DNA from: Erysipelotrichaceae bacterium
GTDB lineage: Bacteria > Bacillota_I > Bacilli_A > Erysipelotrichales > Coprobacillaceae
Reading direction: 5' to 3'
Length of the DNA stretch: 24,007 bases
Assembly (NCBI GenBank): GCA_018365815.1
Contig: JAGZJH010000035.1
Location: forward strand, 1-24,007
Shown here piece by piece: positions 1 through 7,405 of this stretch. Under the pieces are notes generated by a model that had not been told where the DNA came from, searched no databases, and was given only the letters and a program-made list of their open reading frames with translations. Every line of letters begins with the position of its first letter. Position 1 is the stretch's first letter. A program made the position numbers and the translations under genes.

Positions 1-2
1 AA

Positions 3-1529
3 GAAGAAGTTGAAACAATAAGACCAAAACCTAAAAACGAAGTTGAAGTAGAAGTCAAAGAAACTGAACATAAAAATGTTTCGACAACTTTAAAAAGTTA
101 TCAACTCCCTTCAATTTCGTTACTAAAAAACAACACACAAAAACAAAATCACCAAGAAATTTCTAAATTTGCTAAAGAAAATGCGATTAAACTCATTGAT
201 GTCCTTCAACAATTTGGGGTCAAAGCTACAATTAAAGATGTTTATGTGGGACCATCGGTGACTAAATATGAAATTACCTTAGAAACTGGAACACGTGTAA
301 ATAAAATTTTACAATTAACAGATGATATTAAAATGGCATTAGCGGCAAAAGATATACGTATTGAAGCCCCAATTCCAGGAAAATCAGCTGTAGGGGTAGA
401 AATTCCAAATCTTGTGTCAAGTATGGTGACTTTTAAAGAAGTGTTTAAAGATATTCCAAGTGAATATCAAGAAAGTAAACTATTAGTTCCTTTAGGAAAA
501 GATGTCACCGGACATTCCATTTATGCAGAATTAAACAAAATGCCCCATTTATTAATCGCCGGAGCGACCGGATCGGGTAAATCTGTTTGTGTCAATACAA
601 TTATTAGTAGTATTTTAATGCGTGCAAAACCTGATGAAGTTAAATTATTATTAGTCGATCCTAAAAAAGTGGAATTAACTAATTATAATGGGATTGCTCA
701 TTTACTTTGTCCGGTTGTCACAGATCCTAAAAAAGCCGCAGTGGCTTTAAGAATGATTGTTGAAGAAATGGAACGACGTTATGATTTATTTACAAAATAT
801 AACGTTAGAAACATTGGAGGATATAACGATCATGTAAAATGTAAAAATGAAACTTTAAGTGAAGAAGAAAAACTTGAGTTATTACCATTTATTGTAGTTA
901 TTTTAGATGAAGTCGCAGATTTAATGATGGTTGCAAGTAAAGAGGTAGAAGATTGCATTATGCGTATTTCACAAATGGCACGTGCAGCTGGTATTCATTT
1001 AATTGTTGCAACACAACGTCCCTCTACTGATGTTATTACCGGTGTCATTAAAGCCAATATCCCTTCACGTATTGCATTTGCGGTTTCATCAAGCATTGAT
1101 TCACGCACAATTTTAGATACTAGCGGAGCAGAAAAATTATTAGGTAAAGGAGATATGTTATTTTCACCAATGGGATCCAGTCACCCAATTCGTGTACAAG
1201 GAGCATTTGTATCCGATGAAGAAGTGATGAACATTGTTTATCATGTCACTCAACAAATGCAAGCACAATATGATGATAAATATACAAATTTAAAAATCAG
1301 TAATACTTCTTCTAATCATGATGACGAAGATGAAGAATACGAAATGGCCAGAGCATTTGTCATTTCATCGCAAAAAGCCAGCGCATCTTTATTGCAACGA
1401 CAATTTAGAATTGGCTACAACAAAGCCGCTAGGATTATCGATCAATTAGAAGAAAATGGCGTTATCGGTCCTCAAATCGGATCAAAACCTAGAGAAGTGT
1501 TAATTCGTGGTTATGAAGAAGAAATATAA
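3..1529 (+). CDS. FtsK/SpoIIIE-family DNA translocase, 5'-truncated by the window edge
   Basis: Hexameric ATP-driven pump that moves double-stranded DNA through the closing septum during division or into the forespore. The reading frame is open from base 3, and the first in-frame GTG (246) lies inside the conserved alpha/beta motor, so the true start and the N-terminal membrane segments lie outside the window. Visible parts in order: an acidic/lysine-rich linker, the conserved FGVKATIKDVYVGPSVTKYE segment, Walker A GATGSGKS (561-584), LLLVDPKKVEL, Walker B FIVVILDEVADLM, ATQRPSTDVITG, and a C-terminal winged-helix gamma domain that reads oriented DNA motifs. The downstream ymfF-ymfH pair is the neighbourhood of Bacillus spoIIIE (recalled synteny), which favours SpoIIIE. 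FtsK and SpoIIIE (SftA-like too) cannot be separated with certainty from this fragment. Family assignment is very secure. Confidence 0.96.
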   Translation, partial: EEVETIRPKPKNEVEVEVKETEHKNVSTTLKSYQLPSISLLKNNTQKQNHQEISKFAKENAIKLIDVLQQFGVKATIKDVYVGPSVTKYEITLETGTRVNKILQLTDDIKMALAAKDIRIEAPIPGKSAVGVEIPNLVSSMVTFKEVFKDIPSEYQESKLLVPLGKDVTGHSIYAELNKMPHLLIAGATGSGKSVCVNTIISSILMRAKPDEVKLLLVDPKKVELTNYNGIAHLLCPVVTDPKKAAVALRMIVEEMERRYDLFTKYNVRNIGGYNDHVKCKNETLSEEEKLELLPFIVVILDEVADLMMVASKEVEDCIMRISQMARAAGIHLIVATQRPSTDVITGVIKANIPSRIAFAVSSSIDSRTILDTSGAEKLLGKGDMLFSPMGSSHPIRVQGAFVSDEEVMNIVYHVTQQMQAQYDDKYTNLKISNTSSNHDDEDEEYEMARAFVISSQKASASLLQRQFRIGYNKAARIIDQLEENGVIGPQIGSKPREVLIRGYEEEI

Positions 1530-1574
1530 GTATAAAGATATTAAACTGACAAACAATAAAGAAGAGGTGTATCT

Positions 1575-2837
1575 ATGAAAAAAACAATACAATTTGATGG
1601 ATATCAATTACATTTGATTCCAACTCAAAAATTTAAAAACGTTACAATTTCTTTAAAACTTGCTTCACCTTTAACAAAAGAAACATCAACAATTCGTACT
1701 TTACTTAGTTTTATGTTAGCAGGCGGGACTAAAAAATATCCATCAACACAATTATTATCTTCGTATTTAGAAGAATTATACGGAGCCGGATTTTCAAGTA
1801 CCATCGGTTCAAAAGGAAAAGCGCATATCATTCATTTATTTGAAACTTGCGTCGATCAACAATATTTAATACATAAAGATAATTTATTAGAAAAACAAAT
1901 CGAGTTATTACATGATATTTTCTTTAACCCTAATGCAAAAGAGGGGAAATTTAATGAAACTGTTTTAAAACAAAAAAAGCAAGAACTAAAGTGGCGTTTA
2001 CAATCTTTAAAAGATGATAAATTTTCATATTCATTAGAAAAAATGCTTGAATTAATGGGTGAAAATCAAGTCTTAGGTATTTCAACATTTGGTTATGAAG
2101 AAGAAATCGATCAAATTACTGCCAAAGATTTGTACGATTATTTTCAAAAATGCATCCAAGAAGATATTATCGATATTTATGTGGTAGGAGATATTGATGA
2201 AAACATTGTGGAAATTTTTAAACGCTATTTACCATTTGTTAAAAGAGATTATCTTCTTGAAACTGATCTTTATTTTACTTCCCCTCGTCAAGATCTGCTT
2301 GTTGAAGTTGAAAAACAAGATATCACTCAAGCAAAACTAAACATGGGTTACGAGATTCAAACTAAATTCAGTGATTTAGATCACTATGCTTTTACAGTGT
2401 TTAATGGTATTTTTGGTGGTTTTGCACACTCATTACTATTTAAAATCGTTCGTGAAATGCATAGTCTTTGTTATTCAATTAGTTCAAGTTATGATGCTTT
2501 TAATGGAATTATGATTGTTAATGCTGGAATTGAAACAAAAGACTACCAAAAAACAGTAGATTTAATAAATGAACAATTAAGTCGCATACAAGCAGGAGAT
2601 TTTAATGATGATTTAATTGAAATTACTAAAATGATGCTTGAAAATTCATTAATAAAATCTAACGACGAAGCCATGAATATCATTGCTTTACGTTATAATC
2701 GTGATATTACGCATAAAGAAGAAACTAATGAACAATATATTCAAAAATTAAATGCAGTAAGTAAAGAAGATATTATTCGTGTCAGTCAAAAAGTGAAGTT
2801 AAATACAATCTTTTTACTTGCTAGAAAGGAGGACTAA
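1575..2837 (+). CDS. ymfF: M16-family peptidase-like protein YmfF, lacks the zinc motif
   Basis: A 420-residue M16 (pitrilysin/MPP-like) protein. The zinc motif HxxEH is absent: the matching N-terminal stretch reads LLSFMLAGGT, where active relatives have H-x-x-E-H followed by a Gly-Thr segment. The C-terminal half keeps a glycine-rich loop (FNGIFGGF) and the REMHSLCYSISSSY stretch, the region that in M16 beta-type subunits holds the substrate-binding Arg/Tyr pair. This suggests a partner subunit rather than an independent protease. The gene lies 45 bp after ftsK/spoIIIE and 3 bp before ymfH, as in Bacillus, so the three are probably co-transcribed. The start at 1575 follows an AGAGGTG ribosome-binding site. 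The physiological substrate of YmfF/YmfH is not clear to me. Confidence 0.9.
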   Translation: MKKTIQFDGYQLHLIPTQKFKNVTISLKLASPLTKETSTIRTLLSFMLAGGTKKYPSTQLLSSYLEELYGAGFSSTIGSKGKAHIIHLFETCVDQQYLIHKDNLLEKQIELLHDIFFNPNAKEGKFNETVLKQKKQELKWRLQSLKDDKFSYSLEKMLELMGENQVLGISTFGYEEEIDQITAKDLYDYFQKCIQEDIIDIYVVGDIDENIVEIFKRYLPFVKRDYLLETDLYFTSPRQDLLVEVEKQDITQAKLNMGYEIQTKFSDLDHYAFTVFNGIFGGFAHSLLFKIVREMHSLCYSISSSYDAFNGIMIVNAGIETKDYQKTVDLINEQLSRIQAGDFNDDLIEITKMMLENSLIKSNDEAMNIIALRYNRDITHKEETNEQYIQKLNAVSKEDIIRVSQKVKLNTIFLLARKED

Positions 2838-2840
2838 ATA

Positions 2841-4124
2841 ATGGAAAAAATTTATTATGATACAATTAAAGAAACTTTATATCATGAAGTCTTAGAAAAC
2901 GGATTAAATGTTTATTTATTAAAAAAACAAGGATTTAGTAAAACTTATGGACTATTTTCAACGCAATTTGGTTCAATTGATACTTCATTTGTCCCGCTCA
3001 ATGAAACAAATATGATAAAAGTTGAAGATGGTGTGGCACATTTTTTAGAACATAAAATGTTTGAAATGCAAGATGGTGATGCCAGTGATAAATTTTCAAT
3101 GTTAGGGGCAAGCACTAATGCCTTTACTTCAAGTTCAAGAACAGCCTACTTATTTTCAACTGCAACAAATATAGATGAATGCGTTGAATTATTATTAGAT
3201 TTTGTACAAGATATTTATTTAACTAATGAAACCGTGGAAAAGGAAAAAGGTATCATTACTCAAGAAATCAGTATGTATGATGATGATGCGGATTGGCGTA
3301 GTTATTTTGGTTCCATTGCCAATTTATACCAAAAACATCCAGTTGCAATTGATATTGCCGGAACAAGTGAAACGGTGAATAAAACCACTAAACAAATGCT
3401 TGAAAAATGCTATCGTACTTTCTATCACCCAAGTAACATGATGCTTTTTGTGGTAGGAAATTTAGAGCCTGAAAAAATGATGACAGTCATTAAAAATAAT
3501 CAATCAAAAAAACATTTTGAAAAACCACAACCGATTATTAGAAACAAAATAATTGAGCCTAGCGAAGTAGAAAAGACTTTTGAAGTTTTAAAAATGGAAG
3601 TGACAATTCCAAAATTAATGATTGGAATCAAAGTCAATGATATTTTAGTCGATCCTCATCAAAAAATTAAACGAGAAATTGCGATGAATATATTACTCGA
3701 TATTTTATTTTCAAAAAGTAGCCCTATTTATGAAGAATTATTAGAAAAAGGGTGGATTAATAATAGTTTTGGGGCTGGATTTACACAAGAACGTGATTAT
3801 TGCTTTATTCAAATTGGTGGAGATAGTAATTGTGTCGAAGAATTAAGACATTATTTAGAAAATTTATTAGATCATATTGAGCAATTTCATATTGATGAAA
3901 ATGTCTTTGAAAGAATTAAACGTAAAACAATTGGACATTTTATCAATAGTTTTAACTCGCCTGAAAGTATTGCCAATATGTTTAGTCGTTATTATTTTGA
4001 AGGAATATTTTCATTTGAAATTATTGATGTTGTTTCCAATATGACCCTTGATGATGTGAATGAAATTAAAAAGTATTTAACTTCACCTAATCGAACAGTT
4101 TTTGTTGTAGAGGCTAAATCGTAA
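2841..4124 (+). CDS. ymfH: M16-family zinc metallopeptidase YmfH
   Basis: A 427-residue M16 peptidase with an intact zinc site: H67-F-L-E70-H71 and a likely third ligand, E142 in IITQEISMYDDD, about 70 residues on. The C-terminal half has no clear Arg/Tyr substrate-binding motif (EKGWINNSFGAGF stands in the matching place), which mirrors the pattern in ymfF. The two proteins are therefore expected to form a heterodimer with the catalytic zinc on this subunit, as in mitochondrial MPP and bacterial M16B pairs (known for the family; inferred here). A strong ribosome-binding site (AAAGGAGGA) sits inside the last codons of ymfF, so translation is probably coupled. No convincing terminator follows the stop; only a short T-C/G-A hairpin without a U-tract is seen around 4127-4142. 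Confidence 0.93.
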   Translation: MEKIYYDTIKETLYHEVLENGLNVYLLKKQGFSKTYGLFSTQFGSIDTSFVPLNETNMIKVEDGVAHFLEHKMFEMQDGDASDKFSMLGASTNAFTSSSRTAYLFSTATNIDECVELLLDFVQDIYLTNETVEKEKGIITQEISMYDDDADWRSYFGSIANLYQKHPVAIDIAGTSETVNKTTKQMLEKCYRTFYHPSNMMLFVVGNLEPEKMMTVIKNNQSKKHFEKPQPIIRNKIIEPSEVEKTFEVLKMEVTIPKLMIGIKVNDILVDPHQKIKREIAMNILLDILFSKSSPIYEELLEKGWINNSFGAGFTQERDYCFIQIGGDSNCVEELRHYLENLLDHIEQFHIDENVFERIKRKTIGHFINSFNSPESIANMFSRYYFEGIFSFEIIDVVSNMTLDDVNEIKKYLTSPNRTVFVVEAKS

Positions 4125-4195
4125 AAATTTTTCCTGAAAAAGTGACGAAAAATCAACTAAAATTAAATCTTGAAAAAATAAGTTAATAAAATATG

Positions 4196-4223
4196 TTTAC
4201 AAAGCAGGTATTTATAGTATAAT
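4196..4223 (+). promoter_or_regulatory. SigmaA promoter of the structured RNA / ynzC unit
   Basis: TTTACA (4196-4201) and a perfect TATAAT (4218-4223) are separated by 16 bp. Transcription would start around 4229-4231, right at the base of the long closing stem of the downstream RNA, which supports both calls. Confidence 0.8.
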
Positions 4224-4226
4224 AAA

Positions 4227-4383
4227 GGTGCCTAGAGGAAAATAAATTTCCTACATGTTAGATAAGGGAATCTGATATTTGTTAAATGTGTTGAAAACCG
4301 TTCTTGGAATCGGGATCCTAATTTTAACAAAAAGATACCCACCTGTATGAACCAGGGATAATCTAAATGCCTCTAGGCATCTT
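4227..4383 (+). ncRNA. Structured RNA of about 155 nt, 6S-like candidate
   Basis: A non-coding rod-shaped fold bracketed by a promoter and an intrinsic terminator. Pairings read directly: closing stem 4227-4238 with 4370-4381 (12 bp, one G-U); 4254-4256 with 4367-4369 and 4258-4263 with 4361-4366 (G4257 bulged); 4266-4273 with 4333-4340 (one A-A mismatch); 4278-4286 with 4323-4331 (9 bp); apical hairpin 4298-4303 with 4307-4313; a 3'-side hairpin 4342-4345 with 4353-4356. A competing 5'-side hairpin, 4237-4241 with 4247-4251, would steal the last pairs of the closing stem. The length, rod shape with 3'-side side-hairpin and standalone promoter/terminator resemble Firmicutes 6S RNA. No SRP, tmRNA, RNase P, T-box or SAM/TPP/lysine riboswitch core was recognised. 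Identity is unproven; an unassigned riboswitch-like leader of ynzC remains possible. Confidence 0.62.
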
Positions 4384-4384
4384 T

Positions 4385-4415
4385 AAATATTGGCCAGTCC
4401 AATATTTTTTATTTT
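4385..4415 (+). terminator. Intrinsic terminator after the structured RNA
   Basis: A 9-bp perfect stem AAATATTGG/CCAATATTT (4385-4393 with 4399-4407), 5-nt loop, then a T-rich tail to 4415. It lies only 18 bp before the ynzC start codon, leaving no room for another promoter. Confidence 0.88.
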
Positions 4416-4432
4416 AAGAAATGAGGAATTTT

Positions 4433-4666
4433 ATGGAAAAATTAATCGAAAGAATTAACTTTTTAGCAAATAAAAAGAAAACTGTCGGCTTAACTGAAGA
4501 AGAAACAATTGAACAACAACAATTACGTCAAGAGTATCTTAAAATTTTTAGAGAAGGGTTTAAACGTCATTTAACTTCAATTAAAGTTGTAGATCAAAAC
4601 GGAAATGATGTCACTCCACAAAAATTAAAAGATGAAAAAAAGAAAATGAATGAACCATTAAATTAA
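4433..4666 (+). CDS. ynzC: DUF896 (YnzC-family) small protein
   Basis: A 77-residue soluble charged protein of the DUF896/YnzC family, whose members form small helical hairpins; molecular function is unknown. Recognisable family stretches: RINFLANKKKTVGLTEEE, QQQLRQEYLK, and the C-terminal IKVVDQNGNDVTPQKLK. The in-frame ATG at 4421 would add four residues but has no ribosome-binding site. The ATG at 4433 has TGAGGAA 7 nt upstream and starts at the normal family N-terminus (MEKLIERIN), so 4433 is preferred. It lies immediately after the RNA terminator, so expression seems to need read-through from the promoter at 4196. Position just before tkt matches Bacillus, where ynzC follows the lexA-yneAB genes, which are absent here. 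Confidence 0.92.
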   Translation: MEKLIERINFLANKKKTVGLTEEETIEQQQLRQEYLKIFREGFKRHLTSIKVVDQNGNDVTPQKLKDEKKKMNEPLN

Positions 4667-4683
4667 AACAATTTATGAAAATA

Positions 4684-4713
4684 TATACACATTTATTTAA
4701 GTTTGTGTATAAT
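4684..4713 (+). promoter_or_regulatory. tkt promoter with an 8-bp inverted repeat over the -35/-10 boxes
   Basis: TATACA (4684-4689) and TATAAT (4708-4713) with 18-bp spacing. Perfect 8-bp arms TATACACA (4684-4691) and TGTGTATA (4704-4711) are separated by 12 bp, so the repeat covers both boxes. It could be an operator, or partly the symmetry of AT-rich promoter elements. Confidence 0.6.
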
Positions 4714-4751
4714 ATGACTTGTAATATGAAAAAATGATGGAGGAAATACAG

Positions 4752-6731
4752 ATGGAATTAACTGATTTATCAGTCGCAACAATTCGTTCGTTAGGGATTG
4801 ACATGATTAATAAAGCCAATTCCGGTCACCCTGGAATGGTCATTGGGTCTGCACCGGCTTTATATTCGCTTTTTACTAAAGAACTAAACGTTAATCCTCA
4901 TAACCCTGAATGGTTTAACAGAGACCGCTTTGTATTAGCTTCTGGACACGCTTGTCCATTGCTTTATAGTTTATTACATTTATCAGGTTATGATTTAACA
5001 AAAGAAGATTTACAAAATTTCAGACAATTAGGTTCAAAAACACCAGGACACCCAGAATATAAAGAAACACCTGGGATTGATGCAAGTTCTGGACCTTTAG
5101 GTCAAGGGATTCCAATGGCTGTTGGTATGGCAATGGCAGAAAAATCACTATCTACTAAATTTAATAAACCAGACATGAATATTGTTGATCATTATACTTA
5201 TGTTTTATGTGGTGATGGTGATATGCAAGAAGGAGTGACTTATGAAGCTTGTTCTCTTGCGGGTCATTATTCATTAGGAAAATTAATTATTATTTATGAT
5301 GCTAATAAAGTGACACTGGACGGACCTCTAGAGTTATCATTTTCAGAAGATGTGAAAAAACGCTTTATCGCAACCGGATTTGAAGTTATTGAAGTTGAAG
5401 ATGGAAATAATGTTGATGCGTTAGCAAAAGCAATTAAAAAGGCAAAGAGAAACCTTTATAAACCAACTTTAATTATCAATCATACAATTATTGGATTTGG
5501 TTCAATTAATCAAGGAACTTCTAAAGTACATGGAAGTCCATTAGGTAAAGAGGATGGTAAAAATGCTAAGCTTTCTTATGGTTTTGATCATGAAGAGTTT
5601 TATGTGCCTGAAGAAATTTACCAACACTTTAATCAAACAATTTTAAAACGTGGAAAAAACAAAAATAAAAAATGGGATAAATTGTTAAATCAATATCAAG
5701 AATTATATCCTGAATTACATAAAGAATTTATGCAAGCATTAAATGATGATTACGAACTTGATTTTGATAAAATTTTACCTCAATATAAAGCCGGTCATCT
5801 TGATGCTACTCGTAATACTTCACAACAAGTGATTGATGCGTTTGCTCCGGTTTATAAATCGTTTCTAGCAGGAGCTGCTGATTTATCAGGATCTACTAAG
5901 TCTAATATTTCAAATGAAAAGCCATTTTTACCTGGAAGTTATGATGGACGAAATGTATATTATGGAATTCGTGAATTTGCGATGGTATCAATTATGAACG
6001 GAATGACTTTACATACTGGTTTACGTGTCGCAAGTGGTGCTTTTATGGTATTTAGCGACTATTTAAAAGCTGGACTTAGAATGTCATGTTTAATGGGTTT
6101 ACCAATTATTTTGGCTTTATCACATGATAGTATTGCAGTAGGAGAAGATGGTCCGACACATCAACCGATTGAACAATTACCAATGCTTCGTTCAATGATT
6201 AATATGCAAGTATTACGGCCTTGTGATGCTAATGAAATGAGTGCTTCTTGGCGTATTGCTTTAGAAACTAAAGATCGTCCGACTGCTTTATTATTAACTC
6301 GTCAAAATGTTGAAACACTTTCAACTACTAATTATGAGGGCGTAGTCCGTGGGGCTTATATTGTAGGTAAAGAAGAAAATCGTATTGATGCGATTATTAT
6401 TGCTACTGGTTCCGAAGTTAATTTAGCGATGAAAGCAAAAGCAGAATTAATGAATGAAGGTATTGATGTTCGTGTTGTTTCAATGCCATCAATGGATTTA
6501 TTTGAACGTCAAAGTGACCAGTATAAAGAAAGCATTTTGCCTCGCCATATCACAAAACGTCTTTCAGTTGAAATGGCTAGTGAATTTGGTTGGGGTAAAT
6601 ATGTAGGGCTTGATGGATTAAGTATGTCAATTAATTCATTTGGGGCTTCTGCACCTGCTAATGATGTGATTGAACATTTTGGTTTTAATGTTGAAAATGT
6701 TAAAGAGTGTATTTATAAATTAGTAAAATAG
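4752..6731 (+). CDS. tkt: Transketolase
   Basis: Thiamine diphosphate-dependent enzyme of the non-oxidative pentose phosphate pathway; it moves two-carbon ketol units between sugar phosphates (xylulose-5-P to ribose-5-P or erythrose-4-P), linking glycolysis with ribose and aromatic precursors. 659 residues, normal for the family. Motifs: NSGHPG (residues 23-28), the ThDP/Mg motif starting GDGDMQEG (154-161), DGPTHQP in the pyrimidine-binding domain, and a C-terminal transketolase domain. The usual GHGS-like stretch reads ASGHACPLLY; the histidine is kept. In-frame ATGs at 4734 and 4737 precede a GGAGGA ribosome-binding site (4739-4744) that sits 7 nt before the ATG at 4752, so 4752 is the start. 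It has its own promoter and a strong terminator. Confidence 0.97.
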   Translation: MELTDLSVATIRSLGIDMINKANSGHPGMVIGSAPALYSLFTKELNVNPHNPEWFNRDRFVLASGHACPLLYSLLHLSGYDLTKEDLQNFRQLGSKTPGHPEYKETPGIDASSGPLGQGIPMAVGMAMAEKSLSTKFNKPDMNIVDHYTYVLCGDGDMQEGVTYEACSLAGHYSLGKLIIIYDANKVTLDGPLELSFSEDVKKRFIATGFEVIEVEDGNNVDALAKAIKKAKRNLYKPTLIINHTIIGFGSINQGTSKVHGSPLGKEDGKNAKLSYGFDHEEFYVPEEIYQHFNQTILKRGKNKNKKWDKLLNQYQELYPELHKEFMQALNDDYELDFDKILPQYKAGHLDATRNTSQQVIDAFAPVYKSFLAGAADLSGSTKSNISNEKPFLPGSYDGRNVYYGIREFAMVSIMNGMTLHTGLRVASGAFMVFSDYLKAGLRMSCLMGLPIILALSHDSIAVGEDGPTHQPIEQLPMLRSMINMQVLRPCDANEMSASWRIALETKDRPTALLLTRQNVETLSTTNYEGVVRGAYIVGKEENRIDAIIIATGSEVNLAMKAKAELMNEGIDVRVVSMPSMDLFERQSDQYKESILPRHITKRLSVEMASEFGWGKYVGLDGLSMSINSFGASAPANDVIEHFGFNVENVKECIYKLVK

Positions 6732-6752
6732 GCGAAAATTCGCCTATTTTTT
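6728..6752 (+). terminator. Intrinsic terminator of tkt
   Basis: ATAGGCGAA/TTCGCCTAT (6728-6736 with 6739-6747) followed by T's to 6752. The tkt stop codon lies in the left arm. The palindromic core could fold on either strand. Confidence 0.9.
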
Positions 6753-6789
6753 CATCTGCTTTGTATTAATATAAGATTGGGTGATGAAA

Positions 6790-7146
6790 ATGGAAGAATT
6801 TTATATTTATAAAGTGAAAGATGAATTTATTAATTTATTTAAAAAATATCCACGTATACTAGAAAAATTATCAAGACAAAGGATGGATAGTTATCACTTT
6901 AAACAATTTGAAATGATTTTTGATAATCATCAGGAGGTCAATCAGTTCTTATATGAAGAATTTAATCAAAGAGAAGATTATACATATTCAAAAAATATAC
7001 ACTATTTAAGAAATAAAGTCACTGGTGCAAGAAGTTTAATTAAAATCTATCCACATTGTATTTATGGCTACTGTTCAAAAGACTTCCACATTCTTGTCAA
7101 TATCATTTTGCAAAGTAGCTCAAATTATGTTATAATAAATAGGTAA
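6790..7146 (+). CDS. sirA: SirA-like sporulation inhibitor of replication (divergent, short)
   Basis: In Bacillus, SirA binds domain I of the initiator DnaA and blocks new rounds of replication as sporulation begins. This 118-residue protein sits exactly where sirA (yneE) sits in Bacillus, between tkt and yneF, and its N-terminus MEEFYIYKVKDEF resembles that of B. subtilis SirA (recalled as MERHYYTYLIKEEF): aromatic-rich first strand, then K-x-E-F. F13 and F17 align with SirA F14 and Y18, which I recall as DnaA-contact positions. It is about 30 residues shorter than Bacillus SirA (about 148), ending near VIINR. In-frame GTG 6781 and ATG 6784 are possible, but GGGTGA (6779-6784) is a fitting ribosome-binding site for ATG 6790. 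Synteny is the main support; sequence similarity is limited. Confidence 0.66.
   Translation: MEEFYIYKVKDEFINLFKKYPRILEKLSRQRMDSYHFKQFEMIFDNHQEVNQFLYEEFNQREDYTYSKNIHYLRNKVTGARSLIKIYPHCIYGYCSKDFHILVNIILQSSSNYVIINR
7108..7136 (+). promoter_or_regulatory. Extended -10 promoter of yneF, inside the end of sirA
   Basis: TTGCAA (7108-7113), 17-bp spacer, TATAAT (7131-7136) preceded by TGT, giving an extended -10. It overlaps the last sirA codons and would start transcription just before the yneF ribosome-binding site. Confidence 0.75.
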
Positions 7147-7165
7147 TTTATTTGGAGGTATTAAA

Positions 7166-7366
7166 ATGGTAGAAGCAATCCTATGTTTAATTGTTGGATT
7201 AGTAGTTGGTTTTTTTGGAGCTAGATATTATTTCAAAAAACAATTACAAAAAAATCCACCTATTAATGAAAAAATGATTCGTGCAATGTTTATGGAAATG
7301 GGAAGAAAACCATCAGAAGCACAAATCAAGCGAATTATGAAATCTATGAATGCACAATATAAATAA
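7166..7366 (+). CDS. yneF: UPF0154 membrane-anchored small protein YneF
   Basis: A 66-residue UPF0154 protein: one N-terminal transmembrane helix (about residues 3-20, LCLIVGLVVGFFGARYYF), then a conserved cytoplasmic tail with NPPINEKMIRAMFMEMGRKPSEAQIKRIMK. Its function is unknown in any species I know of. TTTGGAGG lies 8 nt before the ATG. In Bacillus yneF also follows tkt and sirA, so the order is conserved. The stop codon is built into the left arm of the terminator that follows. Confidence 0.93.
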   Translation: MVEAILCLIVGLVVGFFGARYYFKKQLQKNPPINEKMIRAMFMEMGRKPSEAQIKRIMKSMNAQYK

Positions 7367-7389
7367 GAGGATTTAACTCTTATTTTTTT
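7361..7389 (+). terminator. Intrinsic terminator overlapping the yneF stop
   Basis: AAATAAGAG/CTCTTATTT (7361-7369 with 7377-7385), 7-nt loop, followed by T's to 7389. The next gene starts 17 bp later, so it is expressed only by read-through or by a promoter upstream of this hairpin. Confidence 0.85.
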
Positions 7390-7405
7390 GTTACAGGAGG
7401 AAATT

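Noticed and set aside
1625..1831. Antisense open frame inside ymfF
   Set aside because: It is on the opposite strand of a well-supported gene, has no ribosome-binding site or recognisable motif.
4227..4383. TPP or other known riboswitch reading of the RNA (TGAACCAGGGATAATC looks like part of the TPP core)
   Set aside because: The CUGAGA element and the paired ACCCUU...GAUCUGGAUAAUGCC layout are absent; SRP, tmRNA, RNase P and T-box cores are absent too.
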